Source: Pseudoalteromonas aurantia 208
Lineage (GTDB): Bacteria > Pseudomonadota > Gammaproteobacteria > Enterobacterales > Alteromonadaceae
Assembly (NCBI RefSeq): GCF_014858725.1
Contig: NZ_AQGV01000012.1
Location: 2,418,001 to 2,482,000 of the forward strand
Reading direction: 5' to 3'
Length of the DNA: 64,000 bases
How positions within the stretch are numbered: the first letter of the stretch is position 1; every line of letters begins with the position of its first letter. Position numbers and translations under genes: made by a program. Of this stretch, positions 36,070-42,873 are shown piece after piece. The notes below the pieces were generated by a model. That model did no database searches. It saw only the letters and a list, made by a program, of their open reading frames with translations, and was not told the DNA's origin.

Positions 36070-38139
36070 TTAAAAATATTCATCGACTGGTTCATATCTG
36101 CTATAAAAGTTTGCGACCTGATCAATCGAATCATTCACCATCGTTTGTGCTTTCACTAAATAGTCATTTACCTTGTTTTCATCACGCCGTTGCTCGCTTA
36201 TGTATTGCTGGTCACATTCATTACTGAACACTGTTTTCAACTTCCAGCCCCGAACACCAATCGCAAAGTCTAAGAACTTTTTAAACTCAACAGCGTTGGA
36301 AAATTTGGCAACACCGCCAATTGCGTAGTTACCGTGTAATTCATCTGCAAGGTTTTTTACGTTCTCAGTCATAGAGTGCAATTGCTGCTTTAACTTCTCG
36401 ATCAATTGCTCTCGTTTGCGTGTAGGTTTTTTTTTATTCACAGCGCTTATACGCTCATTAAATGCAATGGTGGTTTTTAGATGCTGTTCAGCTTTGGCTT
36501 TTCGCTTGCGTTTTGCTTCTAGACCTTCGATATGCTCTTGAATAATTCCATACATATGCTGGCTTTCATGCGTTGCGCAGTTCTCCCACTTCTCAGCGCG
36601 TGCATATTTAGAAATGTTGTAACGGTTACCGCGAATTTCGCCCTGATCACTTTTCGTCATGTAACCAACTGCTTTTAGTAAATACTCTGCGGCTGCTTCA
36701 GCTGTGCGTATACGTTCTATATGAACAAAACCTTGGCCCCAGTGCTTTTCAATTCTTGCCGCCCATTCGTGAAAAAATACTTCTTCAACATTCCAGCGAA
36801 TTAACAAATGGGCGTGATAATTTTGATGCCCGACACTCTCAACTTTTCCCCAAGGGTACTCGCGAGTTTCATGAATTTTAGAAGGGGCTTCGGCAACCCA
36901 AACATAATCAAATACGGGCTTTTTATTCTTATCTTGCTCACATTCAATTTTTGTCACTTCCATATCATCGTTAGTGATTGCACGTGCTTCACATTGTTCA
37001 ATACATTCAACAACACCCCAAGGGTATATGCGCTCGTTGTTGTGCATTAAATCACTATGAACACGGCCGATTGCGCCAACTGATGAGACTTTTCCCCACG
37101 GATAAAGCCGATCAGAAAGACCTACACATTCAATTTTTCCCCAAGGGTACTTTTTAGCTTTTGGCGTATAAGAAATCTTGCCCGTTGCTACCCACCCACG
37201 TTTATGCATTTTCCCAACGTTATCTAAAAATGGGCTTAACTCTTGGCCTATTGTTGAGCGTTCAAAAACAACGGCGGTAAAATCAGCAGAGGTGATCACT
37301 TCGTCATGTAACAACTCCCCTGTTTCAGTGTAAATTGCACCTAACTTCACACCCGCCTTGCGTTTAGCAACTTTACGATAATGGTTATTGTCCATTCTCC
37401 AGCGGGCCTTTTCATCCAAAGTTACAGTTGTAAATGCAGTAAATCCGCCTTTCACCGCAGCCATGTACAAACCGCTTTCAATAATTTTGCCACGCGCTCG
37501 ACTTGTAAGTTCTGTTGTTACTCGATCACCAGTGTTTGACTCTGGCGCATCACTTGGGCGGGTCATTTGCGTACATACAACACGAAAACCACCACACCAG
37601 TTACGTGACTGAAAATGCGTGCGAGTTGTTTGGTAGTTTGCCTTTACGATTTTTGGTTTTTTATTCGATGGCAAAGCCTTATCGTGCGTACAACTAAGCG
37701 AGTACACTGGCGAAACAAAATGATTTTTGTCGACTTCCGACACAAATTTCTGACGTACTTCGCCCGTTTCCAGATCAACACATTCATTTTCAGAAATACC
37801 GAGGTATTCAGCGCGTTTCTCAGGCGATAGTTTTAAAGCTGCACCTGTGAACATAGAACCTAGTTTCGTGGCTTTCTCATGCCGTAGGCTTTCAGCATTT
37901 GATGTTTCTGGCTTGAGTATTTCGCGTGTCTGACTTTTGCGCCTTATGACAAGCCTAGCTTTTTCCGCACCTTGTGCGGCCGCTTCGCGGGTTGGTTTGC
38001 GTTTATATTGAGACTCGATATGCTCAAGCCACATGATCGACTCTTCCGCATTGGTTGCCGGAATTTCATCACGAAAAAAAGCGCCAGATTCGGCGCTTTG
38101 TATTGCGGTTAAAAGTTCTGATTCGGATATGTTAACCAT
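36070..38139 (-). CDS. HUH-type replication initiation endonuclease (PM2 P12 / P2 GpA-like)
   Basis: 689 residues. Motif 1 is FTAFTTVTLDEKAR (233-246), motif 2 YHAHLLIRW with His442 and His444, and motif 3 EYLLKAVGYMTK with Tyr486 and Tyr493. Such enzymes nick the origin and start rolling-circle replication, often inside their own gene. Four copies of a YPWGKxExVG unit lie at 331-340, 346-355, 372-381 and 428-437, the last just before motif 2. The C-terminal third is charged coiled coil. The tyrosines are seven apart, wider than the usual three. Confidence 0.85.
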   Translation of the reverse strand: MVNISESELLTAIQSAESGAFFRDEIPATNAEESIMWLEHIESQYKRKPTREAAAQGAEKARLVIRRKSQTREILKPETSNAESLRHEKATKLGSMFTGAALKLSPEKRAEYLGISENECVDLETGEVRQKFVSEVDKNHFVSPVYSLSCTHDKALPSNKKPKIVKANYQTTRTHFQSRNWCGGFRVVCTQMTRPSDAPESNTGDRVTTELTSRARGKIIESGLYMAAVKGGFTAFTTVTLDEKARWRMDNNHYRKVAKRKAGVKLGAIYTETGELLHDEVITSADFTAVVFERSTIGQELSPFLDNVGKMHKRGWVATGKISYTPKAKKYPWGKIECVGLSDRLYPWGKVSSVGAIGRVHSDLMHNNERIYPWGVVECIEQCEARAITNDDMEVTKIECEQDKNKKPVFDYVWVAEAPSKIHETREYPWGKVESVGHQNYHAHLLIRWNVEEVFFHEWAARIEKHWGQGFVHIERIRTAEAAAEYLLKAVGYMTKSDQGEIRGNRYNISKYARAEKWENCATHESQHMYGIIQEHIEGLEAKRKRKAKAEQHLKTTIAFNERISAVNKKKPTRKREQLIEKLKQQLHSMTENVKNLADELHGNYAIGGVAKFSNAVEFKKFLDFAIGVRGWKLKTVFSNECDQQYISEQRRDENKVNDYLVKAQTMVNDSIDQVANFYSRYEPVDEYF
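36828..37150 (-). repeat. Four in-frame 30-bp repeats inside the rep gene
   Basis: On the minus strand TACCCTTGGGGAAAA-type cores occur at about 37150-37121, 37104-37075, 37026-36997 and 36857-36828, all in the rep frame and all encoding YPWG followed by a [KV]VExV-like stretch. The best core is TACCCTTGGGGAAAA; copy 2 has TATCCGTGGGG. They are spaced 45 to 170 bases apart. Confidence 0.8.
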
Positions 38140-38344
38140 TACCGCTCTCCGCTACTTTTACCGCACAAAGTTTAGCCGATAGCTCCTTGGCTTTCCTCCA
38201 ACAAATATCTTCAAAAAATACAATATCATTTCTGATGAAATCCCATTCTTTCCTGCTTATTGTTCTACTCTCTTTGATGCAGGAATCTAAATAAAACTCT
38301 AGCGCTTCGATACGGTTATCAATAATTTCTTCTAACGTTCTCAT
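38132..38344 (-). CDS. Small early prophage protein
   Basis: About 70 residues from ATG 38344, which overlaps the stop of the preceding gene (ATGA) and follows GGAGAG. It is helical and charged, with aromatic residues (MRTLEEIIDNRIEALEFYLD, EWDFIRNDIVFFEDICWRKA). It precedes rep with an overlap of 8 bases. Function unknown. Confidence 0.65.
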   Translation of the reverse strand: MRTLEEIIDNRIEALEFYLDSCIKESRTISRKEWDFIRNDIVFFEDICWRKAKELSAKLCAVKVAESGNG

Positions 38345-38538
38345 TCGTTCAACTCTCCAAAACAATTATTAACCGGTGCCGCCATCCAGTTGATAAGCAA
38401 ACCCGAGTCACGGCGCGCTTGCTCGTGTTGCTGTGTGATAATTTCGGCTTCTGCATAATCGGCATCATTAGGCATGTCGCGGTTGTGATAAAACGCGTTC
38501 ATTTGTGCTGTGTCGTTTACAAATTCTGCTCGGTTCAT
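38341..38538 (-). CDS. Small early prophage protein
   Basis: 65 residues, acidic, with no membrane segment (MNRAEFVNDTAQMNAFYHNR, then DYAEAEIITQQHEQARRDSG). Overlapping stops and starts couple it to both neighbours in the early operon. Not recognised. Confidence 0.6.
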   Translation of the reverse strand: MNRAEFVNDTAQMNAFYHNRDMPNDADYAEAEIITQQHEQARRDSGLLINWMAAPVNNCFGELNE

Positions 38539-38738
38539 ATCACGCCCCTTCTTGCCAGAATGCTCGCGCTTTGAAGCGCTGATAGATCGGTGTATTCACT
38601 GATCTGATTTGCGCGAACTGGGCGCTTTGGTTTCTTTGGAAAGAACTTTTCTTGCAGCGCTTTGATTTTTGCGTGCTGATTTTCCCAGTGCTTTGGATCA
38701 GTTATTGGTGCCTTTGTTTGAACGATATATTGACTCAT
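38535..38738 (-). CDS. Small basic early prophage protein
   Basis: 67 residues, basic in the middle (KFFPKKPKRPVRANQ). It lies between the PrtN-like gene and the 65-codon gene, overlapping the latter by 4 bases. It may bind nucleic acid; no family recognised. Confidence 0.55.
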   Translation of the reverse strand: MSQYIVQTKAPITDPKHWENQHAKIKALQEKFFPKKPKRPVRANQISEYTDLSALQSASILARRGVI

Positions 38739-38741
38739 AAA

Positions 38742-38996
38742 TCACCCGTTTACCTGTTGCCACTCTGTGCGCGCTTCTTTCGAGCGCTTTTCAATCCACT
38801 CGGCTAAATCAGAAACATTAACTAACGTTGGTGAGCGCTCAGACTCAATCAACTTGAATGCAGGAACTGGCAACTGTGCTGTTTTAGCTTTTTGCTGGGC
38901 TGTTTTTGGACTTATTCCAAAAAACTCTTGTGATATCTCTCTCAATTGGACTGTTGGCGAATTGAAACGAGCTAATAAAGCAAATTGAATGTTCAT
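38742..38996 (-). CDS. PrtN-like transcription activator
   Basis: 84 residues from ATG 38996, with GGAG 7 bases upstream; an in-frame ATG at 39008 is less likely. The pattern MNIQFALLARFNSPTVQLRE, FFGISPKTAQQKAKTAQLPV, and VNVSDLAEWIEKR matches the PrtN pyocin-activator family, in which PrtN switches on late bacteriocin genes. Here it is the first gene of the leftward early operon, facing the repressor, the Cro-like position. Confidence 0.75.
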   Translation of the reverse strand: MNIQFALLARFNSPTVQLREISQEFFGISPKTAQQKAKTAQLPVPAFKLIESERSPTLVNVSDLAEWIEKRSKEARTEWQQVNG

Positions 38997-39085
38997 TAAA
39001 AACTCCATCTTTAATCACTCTGACTCCCAATTAGATCACTCGTATGCTAATCTAGTGGGAAGTTAAAATTAAAATAATTCAAAAA

Positions 39086-39148
39086 AACCCAAATGAGTTA
39101 CTTTGAATCGCTTTGGGTTAATAAATGAATAATTGATCGGATTGGGTT
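39086..39148. promoter_or_regulatory. Candidate operator half-sites between repressor and early operon
   Basis: Three related 9-mers lie in the 154-base divergent gap: AACCCAAAT (39086-39094, inverted), CTTTGGGTT (39111-39119) and GATTGGGTT (39140-39148). The first two form an inverted repeat. The third ends 2 bases before the repressor ATG, suggesting autoregulation. Confidence 0.6.
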
Positions 39149-39150
39149 AT

Positions 39151-39606
39151 ATGTCAACTGAATTTTCACATCGATTGAAAAAAATCCGCGTTCACTTTGA
39201 TAAATCACAAATTGAATTTGCAGAATTTTTGGACATCCCTGTGCCTTCATATCGCAAATACGAGTCAGGGGACCGTGAGCCAACATTAAATGTCATACAA
39301 AAGGTATTTAGTAAAAAAGAACTAAAGCCCCACTGCCATTGGCTAATAACTGGTGAAGAATTTACCGTTGACGCAGAGCTAAGTTCTGTCAATGCACATT
39401 TCAAGCACATCACTGGTAAAGAAGAATACGAGCAAGCCTTTATCAATGAGACAGTTAAATCAATGCAAATGTTTGGTTACTTGGATTGGATAGAAATCAA
39501 TACAGACAAAATAGATTTAGATGCTTGCGGCAAGCTACTTTTAAAAGACCTAGAACCAATTATAGAAGGCCATTATGGCTCTTACAAAAAGAGCAAAACA
39601 GGGTAA
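39151..39606 (+). CDS. Prophage repressor, XRE-type helix-turn-helix
   Basis: About 151 residues from ATG 39151 (MSTEFSHRLKKIRVHFDKSQ). The N-terminal helix-turn-helix is SQIEFAEFLDIPVPSYRKYE, the classical XRE pattern. The C-terminal part is short and lacks a visible Ser-Lys LexA-type self-cleavage site, so induction may differ from lambda. It is the only rightward gene of the element besides the integrase and faces the PrtN-like gene across the operator region. Confidence 0.8.
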   Translation: MSTEFSHRLKKIRVHFDKSQIEFAEFLDIPVPSYRKYESGDREPTLNVIQKVFSKKELKPHCHWLITGEEFTVDAELSSVNAHFKHITGKEEYEQAFINETVKSMQMFGYLDWIEINTDKIDLDACGKLLLKDLEPIIEGHYGSYKKSKTG

Positions 39607-39607
39607 C

Positions 39608-39634
39608 AAAAAGGCTGCATATGCAGCCTTTTTA
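39608..39634. terminator. Bidirectional terminator between repressor and accessory operon
   Basis: AAAAAGGCTGCAT and ATGCAGCCTTTTT are perfect complements, flanked by A- and T-runs, between convergent genes. Confidence 0.9.
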
Positions 39635-39931
39635 TTATTTAACAACTTTTAATTTTGGTTTCTCTGGAATATCAACAACTGTTACATTATGACCTTGGCT
39701 ACGTTCGTAGTAATCCACTGCTCTTGGGTGTAATTCATCTTTCAGTTCTCTATATGCTAATGCAGGGCTCAGTTCAACTATCGCCTTTCCAATCCCAAAC
39801 GCCAAGTCATGGCCACTACCAACATGACTCTCAACATCATCGCGCTCGACACTAAACACAGATAAAAGGACAAGCAAACAAACACACAACATAATCAGCA
39901 TAGCAACAAACAAAACATAGCTATTTTCCAT
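39635..39931 (-). CDS. Single-segment membrane protein downstream of the GG-leader peptide
   Basis: 98 residues. An N-terminal membrane segment (YVLFVAMLIMLCVCLLVLLSVF) is followed by a soluble part with a GHDLAFGIGKAIVELSPALA stretch. It is the last gene of a three-gene leftward unit with the peptide at 40503 and the five-segment protein at 39933. It could be an immunity or export accessory; not recognised. Confidence 0.55.
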   Translation of the reverse strand: MENSYVLFVAMLIMLCVCLLVLLSVFSVERDDVESHVGSGHDLAFGIGKAIVELSPALAYRELKDELHPRAVDYYERSQGHNVTVVDIPEKPKLKVVK

Positions 39932-39932
39932 T

Positions 39933-40490
39933 TCAACTTCCTAGTCTAAGCTTTTTTAAATTTGCCAAAGGCACTAGACCAATACAAATTAAAGTTAAGA
40001 TATTTACAGCTACTGTTACAGTTTTAAATATCGGGGTATAAGACTCAACATCGTTTAACGCGCGATAATAATATTGTATGACAAAATTCATACATAAAAT
40101 CACAGCGAGTGAAACCACCATTTTCGCTATGATTGAGAATTTGCATTTTCGAAGCCTGTGCAAAAAGAACAAACACAATATCGCCGCGAACTCCAGTACA
40201 AACATCATGAAATAGAAAAACTGCCTAAGTTCCAACCTTTCCATATTCATATCTATCGTAAGAATTAACTCTCTAATTGATGATGTAGTAAAATGAAAGA
40301 CGACAACGGTCAGCACTGATAGAAAACAGCTATGAATAAATGCATCGTGTTCGCTCGATATATCCTTACTTCCGCCAAACAACAACACCTTTGCATTTTC
40401 ATAACTCAAAATAATAAACGTAAAAAAAACGATAAACTGAAGGTAAATTATTATGCTACCTGCATAGGCAAGCATTCCATTAGTCGTCAT
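39933..40490 (-). CDS. Five-segment membrane protein, possible immunity protein
   Basis: 185 residues with about five membrane segments (near 7-27, 48-66, 90-110, 118-140, 155-175) and little soluble sequence. AAGGA lies 6 bases before ATG 40490. It starts 12 bases after the stop of the GG-leader peptide gene. Polytopic membrane proteins are common as immunity proteins beside peptide bacteriocins; the role is inferred from this placement only. Confidence 0.55.
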   Translation of the reverse strand: MTTNGMLAYAGSIIIYLQFIVFFTFIILSYENAKVLLFGGSKDISSEHDAFIHSCFLSVLTVVVFHFTTSSIRELILTIDMNMERLELRQFFYFMMFVLEFAAILCLFFLHRLRKCKFSIIAKMVVSLAVILCMNFVIQYYYRALNDVESYTPIFKTVTVAVNILTLICIGLVPLANLKKLRLGS

Positions 40491-40502
40491 TAATTATCCT
40501 TA

Positions 40503-40628
40503 CTATGGCATCTTTTTAGCTGTAATAGCTGGGTAGCTAGCTCTCGCCTTCGGCGGCTCAACACCATCACCACCACCACCAATACCACCGACAACTTTTA
40601 ACAACTCATTTTTTTCTAGCACGTTCAT
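40503..40628 (-). CDS. 41-residue peptide with double-glycine-type leader (candidate bacteriocin or RiPP precursor)
   Basis: The gene reads MNVLEKNELLKVVGG, followed by IGGGGDGVEPPKARASYPAI and a short TAKKMP end. The first 15 residues follow the double-glycine leader pattern (acidic residue, L, x, x, V/I, x, GG) removed by C39 peptidases during ABC export. AAGGGA lies 7 bases before the ATG, and two membrane-protein genes follow on the same strand. The mature part would be about 26 residues, Gly-rich then basic. No transporter is in the element, so export would need a host system. Confidence 0.6.
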   Translation of the reverse strand: MNVLEKNELLKVVGGIGGGGDGVEPPKARASYPAITAKKMP

Positions 40629-40750
40629 AATAATCCCTTCGTTTAAATACCTAAAGCATTTTGTTACGTCAATGTTAACTTAAAAGCAATAAAACAACAA
40701 CAAAGTGAGATAAAATATTAAACCCTTCAAAATTTCTGATTTCAAAAAAC

Positions 40751-40778
40751 AAAAAAAGCACCTTAAGGTGCTTTTTAT
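40751..40778. terminator. Terminator between accessory genes
   Basis: AAAAAAAGCACC and GGTGCTTTTT form a stem with a TTAA loop between the gene at 40798 and the peptide operon. It ends the leftward gene at 40798 and separates it from the peptide gene, which must then have its own promoter in 40629-40750. Confidence 0.85.
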
Positions 40779-40797
40779 ATACTCTGCGTAAATTTTA

Positions 40798-41127
40798 CTA
40801 ATTAGACTTTTCTAAATGCCCTAAACGAAAATCCACACGAGCAATTTCTTTTTCTGCATCAGTAACTCGACTAGATAATTTTATTAAATCATCCTTAGTT
40901 GCCATTGTATTCTTAACTGTATTAACGGATAAAATTAAAGCGTCCAACTTAGAATCTATTTTTTCAAATCTATCTTCCACTTGTTGAAATTTTTTATCTA
41001 CCGTATTGACACGGTTATTCCACGAATATGCAGAAATTCCGACAGTTGCCAGAAATACAAATCCCAAGAGATACTCAAACGTCACAAACTGCTTTTGAGT
41101 GGTTGGGCTATTATCAGTATTACTCAT
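40798..41127 (-). CDS. Membrane-anchored coiled-coil protein
   Basis: About 109 residues from ATG 41127 (MSNTDNSPTTQKQFVTFEYL), preceded by AAGGAAG. One membrane segment (about 18-36) precedes a coiled coil with t-SNARE/Bdr-like heptads (VEDRFEKIDSKLDALILSVN). The frame is open to 41214 without a start signal. It lies next to the 12-bp repeat array, which may control it. Function unknown. Confidence 0.6.
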   Translation of the reverse strand: MSNTDNSPTTQKQFVTFEYLLGFVFLATVGISAYSWNNRVNTVDKKFQQVEDRFEKIDSKLDALILSVNTVKNTMATKDDLIKLSSRVTDAEKEIARVDFRLGHLEKSN

Positions 41128-41213
41128 TCGTCTTCCTTCGCTAATAAAATGGCCTATTGGCAGCATTTCAGAGGTATCAATAAACATTATTTGCTTTCTG
41201 ATACGTAGCTTCA

Positions 41214-41273
41214 TTAATTGTTAAGTTAATTGTTAAGTTAATTGTTAAGTTAACTGTTAAGTTAACTGTTAAG
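41214..41273. repeat. Five tandem 12-bp units, each nearly palindromic
   Basis: Three TTAATTGTTAAG units are followed by two TTAACTGTTAAG units, without gaps. The last two contain a perfect 11-bp palindrome (TTAACTGTTAA). The array lies upstream of the coiled-coil gene and 265 bases from attR. It may be an operator array, a partition-like site or a site for an excision factor. Confidence 0.85.
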
Positions 41274-41317
41274 TTATGGCGCAATTTTAAACGGTTAAGC
41301 CTAAAAAATCAACGCGA

Positions 41318-41354
41318 ATTACCACCAACTACCACCAATTACCATGAACAACCA
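41318..41354. repeat. Short direct repeats near attR, possible integrase arm sites
   Basis: ATTACCACCAA, CTACCACCAA and TTACCATGAA follow each other, with a final CAACCAT. They lie about 190 bases inside attR. Tyrosine integrases bind short arm-type repeats at this kind of distance from the core. Confidence 0.4.
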
Positions 41355-41528
41355 TCTACACCTGTCCGTAAACGGGTGTATACCGTTACTTGTGAATATA
41401 TAGACTATAATAGATACATGTTACCTTCTAGGTAATTAATGCCCTATATACAGCATTAAGCAGGAACCCTTAAATTCAACGAGCCCCCAATAGGAACCCC
41501 AATCAAAGTATAGACCAATAAAAACGCA

Positions 41529-41630
41529 CTAATCAAACCAATCCAACATAGGTGCCACGGAAAAGCGTCTAAAATCACCTGATTGTGTTATTAAGTGATC
41601 ATTGCTTTTGACTTGATTCATTTGGCTCAT
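41529..41630 (-). pseudogene. Original host dusA 5' end, cut off by integration
   Basis: On the minus strand ATG 41630 (or 41621) opens a frame reading MSQMNQVKSNDHLITQSGD, then the att-encoded [12 protein letters not shown], and stops 3 codons into the element (TAG 41529-41531). It gives 33 codons. This is the native dusA start; the full-length gene now begins with element codons at 26839. The host dusA promoter presumably still drives transcription into the right end of the element. Confidence 0.85.
41538..41573. repeat. attR
   Basis: The second copy of the 36-bp att core, 34 of 36 identical to 26750-26785. It marks the right end of the element and sits within the cut-off host dusA start. 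Confidence 0.9.
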
Positions 41631-41947
41631 CGACAACCCCATTCAGAAACGATATTAAACCGCGATCATATTACGAGGCAAACATACCATAAGCCAATCA
41701 TAACAGCGCATAAATTAGGAGCGGCAGTATACACTATCTCCCTTAAAACTGCATGTCTTCACACCTCGGTATTACTTACGCCAAGTAACTTCGTTGGGCT
41801 GCTATTATCAGTACATGTAAGTAAAGGCTAGTTAACTAAGCCGCCAATTGCCATGTAAAGTTGCCTGCATATTTGCCAAGCCTCTTTTCCAGCGTACAAA
41901 TACAATATAAACTAGCGACTTAGGTATTAAGTAGGTAAATAGTTTAC
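41631..41947. other. Intergenic region upstream of the native dusA start
   Basis: About 320 bases. It should contain the native dusA promoter. A rightward 78-codon frame at 41595-41831 has no ribosome-binding site and no recognisable product. I see no repeat or RNA gene. Confidence 0.4.
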
Positions 41948-42622
41948 ATGAAGTCGCATTTAGGCCGCCGAGCATTTTCAGCTATGGAACTACACACGCT
42001 TTTTAATGGTTATATTTACGCTGATGAAAGACAAAAACGCGAACAACCTAAACATTGGCATTTTTGGCTACCATTAATTGCTTACTATACAGGTGCTTAT
42101 AGCGATGAGATTGGCAGTCTTAACCTATCTGATATCATTAAAAAAGACGGCGTACATTGCTTTAGCTTTACCACACACGGGAAAATTCGCCACCGACTCA
42201 TTCCCATTCATACCGCCTTGTGGCAAGCTGGCCTTGAAGATTACATCAAACATGTAACCGATGAACAACACGCTCGGTTACTGTATGACTTACCCAGTAA
42301 GTCGGGTCGTTATAGTGAAAAGGTCAGAATATGGTTTTCTGGTGAAGGTGAACGGTTAGGCTATTTACAAAAGTGTGACTTGCCTTCCATTGATCAACAA
42401 GGCCAAAAAACCGCAATCAGCAGCTTAAGACTCAACTTTGAACAACAGATACGGATTGCAGCGCTACAAAGAGCCAATAAATCGGCTTTTTATTATTTAT
42501 TGGGGTTAAAAGATGAGGTGTTAACAACGCCGTCATTAGCGACCTTAAAGCAAGTCGTCGCCCCTATTCGGGTGATTAATAACAACGTACATTGGCAGCG
42601 ATTTTTAGCCCGACACCACTGA
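41948..42622 (+). pseudogene. Degenerate tyrosine-recombinase catalytic domain
   Basis: 224 codons. The pattern HFWLPLIAYYTGAYSDEIGSLN is the integrase segment usually ending TGAR-x-x-EI, here with Tyr51 for the catalytic Arg. GKIRHRLIPIHTALWQAGLEDYI is the following conserved segment. The HxxR box is absent (SSLRLNFEQQ) and no N-terminal arm domain is present. It is probably the remains of an older integrase; an intact but catalytically dead protein is the alternative. Confidence 0.65.
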
Positions 42623-42822
42623 TATGCCATAAAAAGACAACCTCTTTCCAAACCTCTCTCTCAGTGACACCATATTACCTTTTGTGGCTTACATGCCCAC
42701 AAAAAACAGGACCCCCTTTTCCCTGTCATATGGCAATGCAACCAAATAAATATAAAGAACACGTATAAATAAGTGCGTATCACTAAGCTCATATTACTAA
42801 GCATATACAAATAAACACGCAC

Positions 42823-42850
42823 AAAAAAGCCGCTAAAAAGCGGCTTTTTT
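42823..42850. terminator. Terminator between recombinase remnant and lipoprotein gene
   Basis: AAAAAAGCCGCT and AGCGGCTTTTTT are perfect complements with a 4-base loop, serving the leftward lipoprotein gene and perhaps rightward transcription. Confidence 0.9.
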
Positions 42851-42873
42851 ATCTAAGATATTAACCAATTAAA

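Larger units (their letters stand above)
26750..41573. mobile_element. Integrated tailless (corticovirus PM2-like) prophage at dusA
   Basis: The element of about 14.8 kb is bounded by 36-bp att repeats. It encodes integrase, repressor, PrtN-like activator, HUH replication initiator, zinc-ribbon protein, small FtsK/HerA-like ATPase, a 276-residue capsid protein, many single-membrane-segment proteins and a peptidoglycan hydrolase. No terminase, portal or tail gene is present. This set and the compact size match PM2-like prophages known in aquatic bacteria. The assignment rests on size, order and motifs; no alignment to PM2 was run. Confidence 0.8.

Noticed and set aside
41214..41273. CRISPR array
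   Set aside because: The 12-bp units are contiguous without spacers and no cas gene is present.
26750..41573. Plasmid, satellite or tailed prophage
   Set aside because: Capsid-size protein, packaging ATPase, hydrolase and virion-type membrane proteins argue for a full phage; no terminase, portal, tail or conjugation gene is seen.
41595..41831. Rightward 78-codon frame upstream of the recombinase remnant
   Set aside because: It runs antisense through the native dusA start and lacks a ribosome-binding site.
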